Source of the DNA: Chitinophaga pinensis
GTDB lineage: Bacteria > Bacteroidota > Bacteroidia > NS11-12g > UBA955
Length of the DNA: 64,000 nucleotides
Assembly (NCBI GenBank): GCA_945877575.1
Contig: CAMDUE010000002.1
Span: 124,001 to 188,000, forward strand
Direction of reading: 5' to 3'
In this document: positions 28,356 to 36,325 of the stretch, piece by piece
How positions within the stretch are numbered: the stretch's first letter is position 1
Layout: every line of letters begins with the position of its first letter
Notes under the pieces: generated by a model
The model's database searches: none
Told to the model about the DNA's origin: nothing
The model's input: the letters and a program-made list of their open reading frames with translations, nothing else
Made by a program: the position numbers and the translations under genes

Positions 28356-29237
28356 ATGGAAGTAAAATACTTAGACCGAACCGAAATTGACCGCAAAGCC
28401 TGGAATGAGTGCGTGAAATCGGGTTCTTTGAACTGGGTTTATGCTTACTTCGAATATTTGGATGGCGTTTGCTATGAACAATGGGGGGCTTTAGTGGCTT
28501 TCGAGGGTACAAAATACGCAGGTGTTTTTCCTCTTCCGTTTCGAAAAAAATGGGGCATTTATTACATTTATCAACCTTACTTCTGCCAGCAACTAGGCGT
28601 ATTCGGCAATTTTGAAATCCTTCAAAATCATGAATTTAACACTGCCGCATTCTTAAAATTGATTCCTCGTAAGTTCCTTCGAGTTCATTTAGCTGTACAT
28701 TCATTTTGCGGAAACCTTGAAAATGTCCCCAGAAGGCCAAATTATGTGATTCCCGCTGGGTTTACTCCCGACGACTTCAATAAAGATGCACGAAAAAATT
28801 TGAAATCTCTAGAAGGTTTAGTTTATCGTGAAACGTCTGATTTGTGGAAAGTTCTAGAAATTTATGATACTGCTTGGGGCAGAGAAAACATGTTCACTTG
28901 GGCCAATACTTACGAAGGTTTTGAACAGGCGCTTCAAAAGCTTTCGCCGGCTTCATATTATGCCTTTAATGCAATAAAAAATGATCAAGTTATAGGGGCT
29001 GCAATCTTTTTAATTTCCGGTGACCGTATTCACTACGTTTGCGGGGCTCCTACCTCTGAGGGACGTGAAATTGGTATTATTCACGGAATCATAAATCATG
29101 TTTGTGAGAAGTATACTTCCCATAAAATTGACCTGGAAGGATCTAGCATTCCGACTGTCGCCCAATTCTATAAAAAATTCAACCCCATGGAAGAGCATTT
29201 CTTCCGAATTGAACAAAACTTCAGGATGTGGCGTTAA
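28356..29237 (+). CDS. GNAT/FemAB-like acyltransferase-fold protein
   Basis: From ATG 28356 (MEVKYLDRTEIDRKAWNECV) it has 293 residues; ATG 28335 would overlap the previous gene by 19 bp. The pattern GVFPLPFRKKWGIYYIYQPYFCQQLGVFG (split here: PLPFRKKWGIYYIYQP and QQLGVFG) and a C-terminal YVCGAPTSEGREIG ... DLEGSSIPTVAQFYKKF are typical of a Bacteroidota family annotated as GNAT-like or peptidoglycan-bridge FemAB-like. It probably transfers an acyl or aminoacyl group in envelope assembly, but no substrate can be named. The genes on both sides are on the same strand. Confidence 0.7.
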   Translation: MEVKYLDRTEIDRKAWNECVKSGSLNWVYAYFEYLDGVCYEQWGALVAFEGTKYAGVFPLPFRKKWGIYYIYQPYFCQQLGVFGNFEILQNHEFNTAAFLKLIPRKFLRVHLAVHSFCGNLENVPRRPNYVIPAGFTPDDFNKDARKNLKSLEGLVYRETSDLWKVLEIYDTAWGRENMFTWANTYEGFEQALQKLSPASYYAFNAIKNDQVIGAAIFLISGDRIHYVCGAPTSEGREIGIIHGIINHVCEKYTSHKIDLEGSSIPTVAQFYKKFNPMEEHFFRIEQNFRMWR

Positions 29238-29268
29238 TTTGCCAAGTATTTCTTGAGAATTAATTTAC

Positions 29269-30240
29269 ATGAAGATTAAACCTTGGCTCATTGCCGCACG
29301 TTTGAGAACCCTTCCCTTGGCTGTATCGGGAATTTTATTGGGAACATCTATTGCCCAACTCCGAAAACCCATAGACCTTTCGGTGGTCTTGTTGGCTGTT
29401 TTGACGGCTGTTTTGTTGCAAATTTTATCCAACTTCGCCAATGATTACGGCGATTTTGTTAAAGGCACCGATTCCAAAGCCGATCGTCAAGATCGTGCGC
29501 TTGCCAGTGGCTCAATTGATGTTTTTCACATGAAACGCGCGGTAATTATTACCGGAGTTTTGGCGTTCTTTACGGGTATTTCTTTGATTTACAGGTCATT
29601 TCAAATGCAACTACTCACTTTGAATTCGGCTTATTTTCTTTTTGGCATGGGACTTTTTTCGTTGGCCGCTGCTGTTTTTTATACCATCGGAAAGCGAGCC
29701 TATGGTTATTCGGGTTGGGGAGATTTTTTTGTTTTTGTTTTCTTTGGACTTTTACCCGTCTTAGGTATGTCACTCTTGTTGGGCGTTGAACTTGATTTAG
29801 AGTCATATTTAGGCGGTTGCGGATTGGGATTTTTAAGCGTTGGTGTTCTTAATTTAAACAATTACAGAGACATAGACACTGATAAAGAAAACGGTAAAAT
29901 CACTTTGGCCGTGCGCCTTGGTCCGAAGAAAACACTTTGGTATCAGCGATTATTATTGATATTAGGTTTTGGTGGAGTGTTCCTGTCATTCGCTTTGTAT
30001 GTAAAATCCTTGTTTGATCTTGGTGGACGGTCTTCCAATTTAGAGTTGTTTTTAGTCTTCGGAGTCTTCTCTCCTATTGCTGTTTTACTGGCTCGTTACT
30101 ATTCTGAAACCAAGCTCCTGTTACCTGGTCATCGAGAAGAATTGAACAAGCAATTAAAAAATTTATCTTTAACTACAATGCTATTGGTTTTCGTGCACTT
30201 AGGCATGGTTAGTTATATCATTAGTTTAATAGGATATTGA
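29269..30240 (+). CDS. menA: 1,4-dihydroxy-2-naphthoate polyprenyltransferase
   Basis: A 323-residue membrane prenyltransferase that attaches the polyprenyl chain in menaquinone synthesis. The first motif is QILSNFANDYGDFVKGTDSK (about 46-65). The next is DRQDRALASG, and the second Asp motif is NNYRDIDTDKENGKITLAVRLG (about 196). Eight or nine membrane segments are predicted. It ends one codon before menC, so menA-menC form an operon. It differs clearly from the UbiA paralogue at 1.2 kb. Confidence 0.96.
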   Translation: MKIKPWLIAARLRTLPLAVSGILLGTSIAQLRKPIDLSVVLLAVLTAVLLQILSNFANDYGDFVKGTDSKADRQDRALASGSIDVFHMKRAVIITGVLAFFTGISLIYRSFQMQLLTLNSAYFLFGMGLFSLAAAVFYTIGKRAYGYSGWGDFFVFVFFGLLPVLGMSLLLGVELDLESYLGGCGLGFLSVGVLNLNNYRDIDTDKENGKITLAVRLGPKKTLWYQRLLLILGFGGVFLSFALYVKSLFDLGGRSSNLELFLVFGVFSPIAVLLARYYSETKLLLPGHREELNKQLKNLSLTTMLLVFVHLGMVSYIISLIGY

Positions 30241-30242
30241 TC

Positions 30243-31256
30243 ATGAGACTGCGCATCGAGTCCCATAATTTGGAGTTCATTAAACCGGCAAAAACATCCA
30301 GAGGCGAATACACCACTAAAACAGCACACATACTCATTTGCGAAGATGAAGTCAGTGGTGTTTTGGCAATGGCCGAAGCCTCACCCTTGGTTGATTTGAG
30401 TGTTGATGGTAAAGAGGATTTAGTATTTGTTGTTCAACTCCTATCTGAAAAAGAATTTACCCTTTCTGATTTACAAGAACTGCTCGAAGAATGGGAAAAA
30501 TATCCCACGCTTCGGTTTGCCTTGTATTGCATTTTATTGAAACTCCAAGGATTTCCTGAGACCCCATTTTCACGCGGTCAATCTGGAATTGCCATCAATG
30601 GATTGGTTTGGATGAATGATATCCAATCAATGGAAGAAGAAGCATATCAAAAAGTAAATCAAGGGTTTAACATCATCAAATTCAAAGTTGGTGCGCTCGA
30701 TTTTGATGCAGAATGTAGACTCTTAGAGCGCTTCCGAAAAAAGCACAATCCTTTTCAGGTAGAAATTCGTTTAGATGCTAACGGTGCCTTTCTTCCCGAA
30801 GACTCATTATCTCAATTGAAAGATCTTTCGCGTTTTGACATACACAGCATAGAACAACCTATAAAGCCCAAACAATATGACTGGTTATCAAAGATTTGCA
30901 AAGAATCAAAGATACCCATCGCGCTTGATGAAGAGCTCATTGGATACAGAGTAACTGAATCAAAAAAATTACTTTCTGAAATTTCTCCTCAGTATTTGAT
31001 TCTTAAGCCCACGTTACTGGGAGGATTTGATCACTGCGATAGCTGGATTAAATCAGCATCGACATACAACATTGGTTGGTGGAGCACCAGCGCTCTCGAA
31101 GGAAACCTTGGCCTTTACGACATTGCGCGTTGGGCTTCAAATTATCCCATAAACATGGCGCAGGGCCTAGGAACGGGAAGTTTATTCATCAAAAATTTAG
31201 ATGTGAATCAAAAAACAAAGGTGATTGGTTCAGAGTTGTGGGTTGACAGTATTTAG
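30243..31256 (+). CDS. menC: o-Succinylbenzoate synthase
   Basis: An enolase-superfamily dehydratase of menaquinone synthesis. From ATG 30243 it has 337 residues. The catalytic lysine pair is in NIIKFKVGA (about 141). Metal ligands are in IRLDANGAF (Asp about 178), IEQPIK (Glu about 205) and ALDEEL (Asp about 229). LKPTLLGGF carries the second catalytic Lys. It follows menA by 2 bp. Heptamer array D begins within 5 bp of its stop codon. Confidence 0.93.
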   Translation: MRLRIESHNLEFIKPAKTSRGEYTTKTAHILICEDEVSGVLAMAEASPLVDLSVDGKEDLVFVVQLLSEKEFTLSDLQELLEEWEKYPTLRFALYCILLKLQGFPETPFSRGQSGIAINGLVWMNDIQSMEEEAYQKVNQGFNIIKFKVGALDFDAECRLLERFRKKHNPFQVEIRLDANGAFLPEDSLSQLKDLSRFDIHSIEQPIKPKQYDWLSKICKESKIPIALDEELIGYRVTESKKLLSEISPQYLILKPTLLGGFDHCDSWIKSASTYNIGWWSTSALEGNLGLYDIARWASNYPINMAQGLGTGSLFIKNLDVNQKTKVIGSELWVDSI

Positions 31257-31393
31257 AATTTAGTCGGTGGTCTGAAGTCGGTGGTCGGTAGACTTTAGTC
31301 GGTAGACTGTGGACGAGAGACTAGTGACTAGTGGCCTAGTTGGAACCCGGTACAATAGACCATTTACCTAGTACCAAAGTCTAGGTACCAAAA
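31254..31393. repeat. Heptamer array D (about 20 words)
   Basis: A continuous 7-bp register from the menC stop to the terminator. It starts with AGTCGGT and GGTCTGA, continues with AGACTTT, GACTAGT and TGACTAG words and ends in ACCATTT, ACCTAGT and ACCAAAG, which are complementary-type words. It encodes nothing. Confidence 0.9.
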
Positions 31394-31417
31394 AAAGCCC
31401 AGACTTTCGTCCGGGCT
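31391..31417. terminator. Terminator between menC and the secreted Gly-rich protein gene
   Basis: An A-run, then AGCCC-AGAC, a TTTC loop and GTC-GGGCT make a near-perfect stem. On the minus strand it is followed by a T-run, so it mainly serves the 31440-31901 gene. Confidence 0.8.
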
Positions 31418-31439
31418 GATTTATATATTTTAGAAGATA

Positions 31440-31901
31440 TTATCTACCTATTTTGTAGAAAGTTACGTTGTAACCTACGCGGCTGTCACCTTGGAAAGTG
31501 ATTTGAGCATCGATAGTTTGTCCACCTGCTTGACGCTTCAACTCGTTGTACATTGCGTCACCCATGTAGAAGCAACCTTCGAATTCAGGAGCTGCAAGGA
31601 AGTTAACGTCAATTTGAGAAAAACCGCGAGGAGGATTGCAACGTTGTACTTGTGCGCCTTGTCCACCAGGACCAGGACCTACTGAACCTGCACCGATTGC
31701 ACCGCCACCTACTGGAGCTACTGCGCCTGTTGGAGTTGCCATTTTGTTAGAAAAATCCAACTGGATGTTTTTGATACTTACTTTACGTCCGTTGAATGAA
31801 GCTGGGTTCTTAGCGAAAGATTCGCCTGGGATTACCATTTGAGCCATTGATGCGCCGATGAAAGCGAAAGCTACTGCGAAGAGAGTGGTTACCTTTTTCA
31901 T
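31440..31901 (-). CDS. Secreted hypothetical protein with Gly/Pro-rich linker
   Basis: From ATG 31901 the product is 153 residues with a signal peptide, MKKVTTLFAVAFAFIGASMAQ. The mature protein has a short beta-rich start (SFNGRKVSIKNIQLDF), a Gly/Ala/Pro linker around residues 60-85 (VGPGPGGQGAQV and neighbours), and a C-terminal domain with two cysteines (RCNPPRGF, EGCFYMGD) ending NVTFYKIGR. The upstream frame to 32057 is unlikely because it overlaps the divergent methyltransferase gene. I do not recognise the family. Confidence 0.7.
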   Translation of the reverse strand: MKKVTTLFAVAFAFIGASMAQMVIPGESFAKNPASFNGRKVSIKNIQLDFSNKMATPTGAVAPVGGGAIGAGSVGPGPGGQGAQVQRCNPPRGFSQIDVNFLAAPEFEGCFYMGDAMYNELKRQAGGQTIDAQITFQGDSRVGYNVTFYKIGR

Positions 31902-31988
31902 AATTTTTATTTTTAGTTTGTTAGTTGATGGGTAGTAAACAAATACCGTGCCAAAAATTTTAATTTGTAAAAACCCCAGTGTTTTCAG

Positions 31989-31996
31989 TAGTTTTG
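31989..31996 (+). promoter_or_regulatory. -7 box (TAGTTTTG) of the rRNA methyltransferase gene
   Basis: A perfect TAnnTTTG 18 nt before ATG 32015. It excludes the longer frame starting at 31979. Confidence 0.45.
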
Positions 31997-32014
31997 AGCA
32001 AACATCCAGCGATA

Positions 32015-33313
32015 ATGAAAAATGATTTTGTGTCTCTTTTGGGACAAACACTTCCAAAAAAAGAGACTAATTCCCTTATAGAGTGCATCAATGCGGGAGA
32101 TTCTCCTGTTTCTATTCGGGTTAATCGCAAGAAAATTCATGAAGGGTTAAAACTAAAAGCCGAAAATGGTTCTGTTTCACATTGTGGTGATGGCTTTTTT
32201 CTGAAGGAACGTCCCTTGTTTACGGCAGACCCATTATTACATGCAGGTTTTTATTATGTTCAGGAGGCTAATTCTATGTGGATTGGCGAGGTGGCCCGAT
32301 GGATTTTGGGAGCATCGGCCGAAGGAATATCCCCCGAAAAAAAGTCCCAAGAAAAAAAGATGGCCGCAAAGGGGAGAGTAGTTCTGGATTTGTGTGCGGC
32401 TCCGGGAGGGAAAAGTACGCACCTGTCATCGGTGCTGGGTGAGGGCGATCAACTGGTGGCGAATGAAATTATTTCTGTGAGAAATTCAATTTTATTTGAA
32501 AATGTTAGCAAGTGGGGAGACGGTAACACATTGATTACCAAAGCTGATGCTAAAGAATTTGGGAAATTAGACAGTGTTTTTGATTTGATATCGTGCGATG
32601 CACCTTGCTCTGGGGAAGGACTATTTAGAAAAGACGATCTCGCTCAAAATGAATGGTCATTGGAACATGTTGATTTGTGTACTCAACGACAACAACGAAT
32701 TGTTTTTGATGTATGGGATGCGCTGAAGCCGGGCGGATATTTCATTTATAGTACGTGCACTTACAATCGTAAAGAGAATGAAGACAATGTGTTACGTTTT
32801 TGTGAAGAGCTTGGTGCCGACTTGATTGAGCTTCCTTCGGATATGGATGGGCGCGAATTTTTGTATGAACTTGAACCCAAAATGTACCGGTGTATGCCGC
32901 ATTTATCTCAGGGAGAGGGTCTGTTTTTTGCTATCCTGCGGAAGCACGGTGTTGCTGAGGAAGTTAGAACATCGTTCCGTTTGCCCGGTATGGTGCACGA
33001 AAAGGCCCCCATTGGGGAAGTGTTTCACGGGAAATGGAAACCACATCCGGCAGCTGCACTGTTGAATAGTTTGTCAAGAGGCGATTTATTTAAGAATGTT
33101 CCTACTGTTGAATTGTCAGACGAAGAGGTGATGTTGTATTTACGTAGAGAGTTTATTCCATTAAAAACCAAAGAGTTGGGAGCAGTTCTACTCACTTGGA
33201 AAGGTTTTAATATGGGTACAGCAAATGCGGTAAAAAACGGACTGAACAATTTATTGCCCATGGAGTGGCGTGTTCGTTCGCAATTTTCTGCAAACAGTAT
33301 CTTTGTACTGTGA
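32015..33313 (+). CDS. rRNA (cytosine-C5)-methyltransferase, RsmF/NOL1-NOP2-Sun family
   Basis: A 432-residue SAM-dependent m5C methyltransferase. An N-terminal domain carries ECINAGDSPVSIRVNRKK. The catalytic core has VLDLCAAPGGKSTHLS (about 121), VANEII (about 148), CDAPCSGEGLFRKD (Cys about 193) and YSTCTYNRKENED (second catalytic Cys about 245). The C-terminal part resembles the RsmF RNA-binding extension. Between residues 100 and 120 sits a Lys-rich insert (ISPEKKSQEKKMAAKGR) just before motif I, coded partly by the TCCCCCGAAAAA motif. The next gene overlaps by 4 bp. Confidence 0.9.
   Translation: MKNDFVSLLGQTLPKKETNSLIECINAGDSPVSIRVNRKKIHEGLKLKAENGSVSHCGDGFFLKERPLFTADPLLHAGFYYVQEANSMWIGEVARWILGASAEGISPEKKSQEKKMAAKGRVVLDLCAAPGGKSTHLSSVLGEGDQLVANEIISVRNSILFENVSKWGDGNTLITKADAKEFGKLDSVFDLISCDAPCSGEGLFRKDDLAQNEWSLEHVDLCTQRQQRIVFDVWDALKPGGYFIYSTCTYNRKENEDNVLRFCEELGADLIELPSDMDGREFLYELEPKMYRCMPHLSQGEGLFFAILRKHGVAEEVRTSFRLPGMVHEKAPIGEVFHGKWKPHPAAALLNSLSRGDLFKNVPTVELSDEEVMLYLRREFIPLKTKELGAVLLTWKGFNMGTANAVKNGLNNLLPMEWRVRSQFSANSIFVL
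33298..33305 (+). promoter_or_regulatory. -7 box (TATCTTTG) exactly 4 nt before GTG 33310
   Basis: A perfect TAnnTTTG inside the last codons of the methyltransferase gene, followed by TACT and the GTG start of the M16 peptidase. Confidence 0.55.
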
Positions 33314-34554
33314 TTGATATAAATCGATTTGTATTAAAGAACGGTTTACGTGTCGTGCATCAATACGACAGTTCCGTATCTACCGTGGTTCTCAACACCT
33401 TGTATAATGTAGGTGCTCGCGATGAAGATGAAAACCGGACAGGATTTGCGCATTTGTTTGAACACCTCATGTTTGCTGGAAGCACAAACGTAGAGTCTTT
33501 CGACAAAGAGATTGAAGAGGCCGGTGGACAAAACAACGCATTTACCAATAATGAGTACACCAATTACTATATCAGTGTACCCGTTGAAAATGTAGAAACA
33601 GCATTCTGGTTGGAGAGCGATCGTATGTTGGCTTTAAATATCAACCCTGAAAGTCTATCTGTTCAGCAAGGTGTTGTAATAGAAGAGTTTAAGCAAAGAT
33701 GTTTCAATGCTCCCTTTGGAATGTTATGGCATCATGTTCGGGAATTGCTTTACAAAAAAAGCAGTTACAGATGGCCCACCATTGGTTTATCTTTTGAGCA
33801 TATTGAAAATGCCACACTCGAAGATGTAACCTCTTTTTACAATCAATTTTACTTACCTCAGAATGCAGTACTTTCAGTGGTTGGAAATTTGAACTTGGAG
33901 GATTGTAAATCGTTGTGCAACAAGTGGTTTGAACCCATTGAAAAGGAAGGTTTCAAGAATGAAAATGTATATCTCGATGAGGCGTTTCCCCATGAAAAAA
34001 GAGAACTCTTGGCCGAAGATTTATCGCCCAACGATGCTGTATTTTTAGTTTGGCGAGGACCCTCTTTTAACGATGATGATTCATTATCGTTGGATGTATT
34101 TGCTGATATGTTGGGTGGATCAGATGTTTCTGAACTTCAAGAAGTTTTGGTTAAAAAGGAACAGATATGCAACGCCGCGGAATGTTTTTATTTGCGCGGT
34201 TTAGGTGAAGGCTTGTTCATGTTATACGGGATATTGAATCCGGGTGTAGATAAAATACAAGTAGAAACAAGGTTGCTTGAAGTACTTAATTCATTCATTG
34301 ATAAAGGATTAGATAATAAATCACTTTTCGAAAGCACGCAAAACAAGGCTTATACCGGTTTGTTGTTCGAGATGATTAGTCCGTTGACCAGAGCACAGAA
34401 ACTTGCTTTGTGGGAACACATTGGAGATGCGAACGGTATCAACCTTGAATCGGACAAAATAAAATCTCTCACTCTTCCTACTGTTTTGGACGTTGCTCGT
34501 CAATATTTCAAAAAAGAAAATGTAAGCGTTATTCATTATTCACCAAAACAATAA
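33310..34554 (+). CDS. M16-family zinc peptidase (catalytic subunit)
   Basis: From GTG 33310 (VIDINRFVLKNGLRVVHQYD) it has 414 residues. The inverted zinc motif is HLFEH in TGFAHLFEHLMFAGS (about 50), with the distal Glu in EEFKQRCFN-like VVIEEFKQR (about 123). The frame from 33265 overlaps the previous gene too far and is rejected. M16 enzymes often act as two-gene pairs in which one partner keeps the zinc site; the following gene is the other half. It has its own -7 box. Likely periplasmic or cytosolic; no signal peptide is seen. Confidence 0.9.
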   Translation: MIDINRFVLKNGLRVVHQYDSSVSTVVLNTLYNVGARDEDENRTGFAHLFEHLMFAGSTNVESFDKEIEEAGGQNNAFTNNEYTNYYISVPVENVETAFWLESDRMLALNINPESLSVQQGVVIEEFKQRCFNAPFGMLWHHVRELLYKKSSYRWPTIGLSFEHIENATLEDVTSFYNQFYLPQNAVLSVVGNLNLEDCKSLCNKWFEPIEKEGFKNENVYLDEAFPHEKRELLAEDLSPNDAVFLVWRGPSFNDDDSLSLDVFADMLGGSDVSELQEVLVKKEQICNAAECFYLRGLGEGLFMLYGILNPGVDKIQVETRLLEVLNSFIDKGLDNKSLFESTQNKAYTGLLFEMISPLTRAQKLALWEHIGDANGINLESDKIKSLTLPTVLDVARQYFKKENVSVIHYSPKQ

Positions 34555-34557
34555 ATC

Positions 34558-35832
34558 ATGAGTTTTAGAAACCAAAGACCCGATACCAAAACCATTGAAT
34601 CTTTTGATATTCAAGATATTAATATAAATTCATCTTCTGCAGGTCAACTGTATCATCATCATTTTACTCCAGAAATTGGAGTGGCTAAAATTTCGTTCTG
34701 GTTTCCCTGTGGAACCATCGATCAGGAACGCTCCTTCATTTCATCTGCTGCTTTTGATTTATTATTAGCGGGTTCTTCAACCTTATCGGAAAAAGAAATT
34801 ATTGAACGCATTGATTATTGGGGAGCCTCTGTTTCTTGTGAATCGGGCACTATTGGAAGTTCGGTTACATTAAGATGCAAAAAAGAGGTTGCTCTTGATT
34901 TGATACAATGGGTTATTACTCATGCTTCAAGTGCCGTATATCCGGAAGATCAAATTGAAAATTATAAATTCATTAAATCTGGAGGATTAGAAAGACGCAT
35001 GCAAACCCCTGGTTACTGGTCAGAAAGAATTGCAAAAGAAAAATATTACAAGGGTTCTAAGCTAGGCGTTTTTGGTGATTTATCAGATATTGAAGTGTTG
35101 ACTCGATCTGAAATTACCACGTTTCACATGAAACATATCCATTTTGGAAACGCTATGATCTTTATTACTGGAGATATGGATGAACAAAAATGTCAAGAAA
35201 TCTTATCTTACACTGATTCTGTATTTCACAAAACATTCAAACTCAAAATACCAGCAAGTGGCACATTTGTGGCTTCAGGGGAAACATCCCGACATTCTAT
35301 GAAAAACAGCAGCCAAGTGAGTATGTTTATGATGAAGCACATTGGTGTCATTGATGAACCCACGCAACATAAACTTACACTTTTGAATTTAATGCTTGGA
35401 GGATATTTTGGGTCGCGACTGATGCAAGAGTTACGTGAAAACCAAGGACTCACATACGGAATTGGGTCTAGTTTTAGACCAGCATACAACGAAAGAACAT
35501 GGACTGTCAGCGGGGAAATGAACAGTACCAACGCAGAAAAAGCACTCGAAGAAACCTTAAAAATCATGCATGAATTCAGCAAAACTAAGGTGTCGTTAGA
35601 TGAACTAGAAAAAGCAAAAAGATATTATTCAGGAAGTTTTAGGAGCGGTTTTGATGGACCATTCTCTAGTCTAATTAAATGTCAACACTTGGTAATGCGC
35701 AATCTTGATACTGACCACTATCGAAGAACATTGAAAAACATTTGGGAAACAGATCCTAATCAAATATTGGAAACTGCAAACCAATATCTCAATCCAAAAG
35801 AATTTGAAATATCACTTGCAGGAGATATATAA
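34558..35832 (+). CDS. M16-family peptidase-like protein (non-catalytic partner)
   Basis: A 424-residue M16 paralogue. Where the partner has HxxEH, this protein reads SSAAFDLLLAGSS, so the zinc ligands are missing. It keeps the substrate-binding RY-type motif in the C-terminal half (LRENQGLTYGIGSSF, about 298) and YGIGSSFRPAYNERTW. It starts 3 bp after the catalytic gene, so a heterodimer like other bacterial M16 A/B pairs is likely. No signal peptide is seen. Confidence 0.9.
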   Translation: MSFRNQRPDTKTIESFDIQDININSSSAGQLYHHHFTPEIGVAKISFWFPCGTIDQERSFISSAAFDLLLAGSSTLSEKEIIERIDYWGASVSCESGTIGSSVTLRCKKEVALDLIQWVITHASSAVYPEDQIENYKFIKSGGLERRMQTPGYWSERIAKEKYYKGSKLGVFGDLSDIEVLTRSEITTFHMKHIHFGNAMIFITGDMDEQKCQEILSYTDSVFHKTFKLKIPASGTFVASGETSRHSMKNSSQVSMFMMKHIGVIDEPTQHKLTLLNLMLGGYFGSRLMQELRENQGLTYGIGSSFRPAYNERTWTVSGEMNSTNAEKALEETLKIMHEFSKTKVSLDELEKAKRYYSGSFRSGFDGPFSSLIKCQHLVMRNLDTDHYRRTLKNIWETDPNQILETANQYLNPKEFEISLAGDI

Positions 35833-35872
35833 GTAACCCGTCCTATTCCATATTCATTAAATAAAATAGCTT

Positions 35873-36325
35873 TTGGAAAAAATACAATTTCTTGGTAAAT
35901 CTAAATTCCTAAACAAATGGGAAAGATTAGTCTATAGACAACTGTTGGAATCTATAAGTGAAGATCATAACTATTTGATATCATCACTTACATATGTATT
36001 TATGTCAGATGATGAACTACTAGAAATAAATCAGCAGTCTTTAAATCACGACGATTACACAGATATTATTACCTTTGATTTGTCGGACAAAGAAGGCAAC
36101 ATTGATGGAGAAATTTACATCAGTAAAGATCGCATAAAAGAAAATGCTGAAACCTATAAGACAAACTACAACGAGGAATTAACCAGAGTAATAAGTCATG
36201 GACTTCTTCATCTTATGGGTTACAAAGACAAAAATGAATCCGACGCTTTAAAAATGAGAAACGCTGAAAACAAATCAATAGAAACGTGGAAACACATGTT
36301 TCACATGAAACCTAACCAAAAATGA
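35873..36325 (+). CDS. ybeY: Endoribonuclease YbeY
   Basis: A 150-residue single-strand RNase used in 16S rRNA maturation and ribosome quality control. It has YVFMSDDELLEINQQSLNHDDYTDIITF (split: SLNHDDYTDIITF at about 56) and the zinc motif VISHGLLHLMGYKDK (His about 105 and 109). The third ligand, usually the His of GYDH, is replaced by GYKDK; this is common in Bacteroidota homologues. It starts at TTG 35873, needed for the family N-terminus. It overlaps mnmG by 4 bp (ATGA). Confidence 0.9.
   Translation: MEKIQFLGKSKFLNKWERLVYRQLLESISEDHNYLISSLTYVFMSDDELLEINQQSLNHDDYTDIITFDLSDKEGNIDGEIYISKDRIKENAETYKTNYNEELTRVISHGLLHLMGYKDKNESDALKMRNAENKSIETWKHMFHMKPNQK
36298..36313. other. parS-like sequence in the 3' end of ybeY
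   Basis: TGTTTCACATGAAACC differs from the parS consensus TGTTTCACGTGAAACA at two positions. It lies 3.3 kb from the stronger site at 39611. It is coding DNA (HMFHMKP), so it may be a chance match. Confidence 0.3.

Noticed and set aside
36250-36290. Missing third zinc His in YbeY as a sign of inactivation
   Set aside because: The GYKDK form is, as I recall, common in Bacteroidota YbeY, so it is not evidence of a defect.
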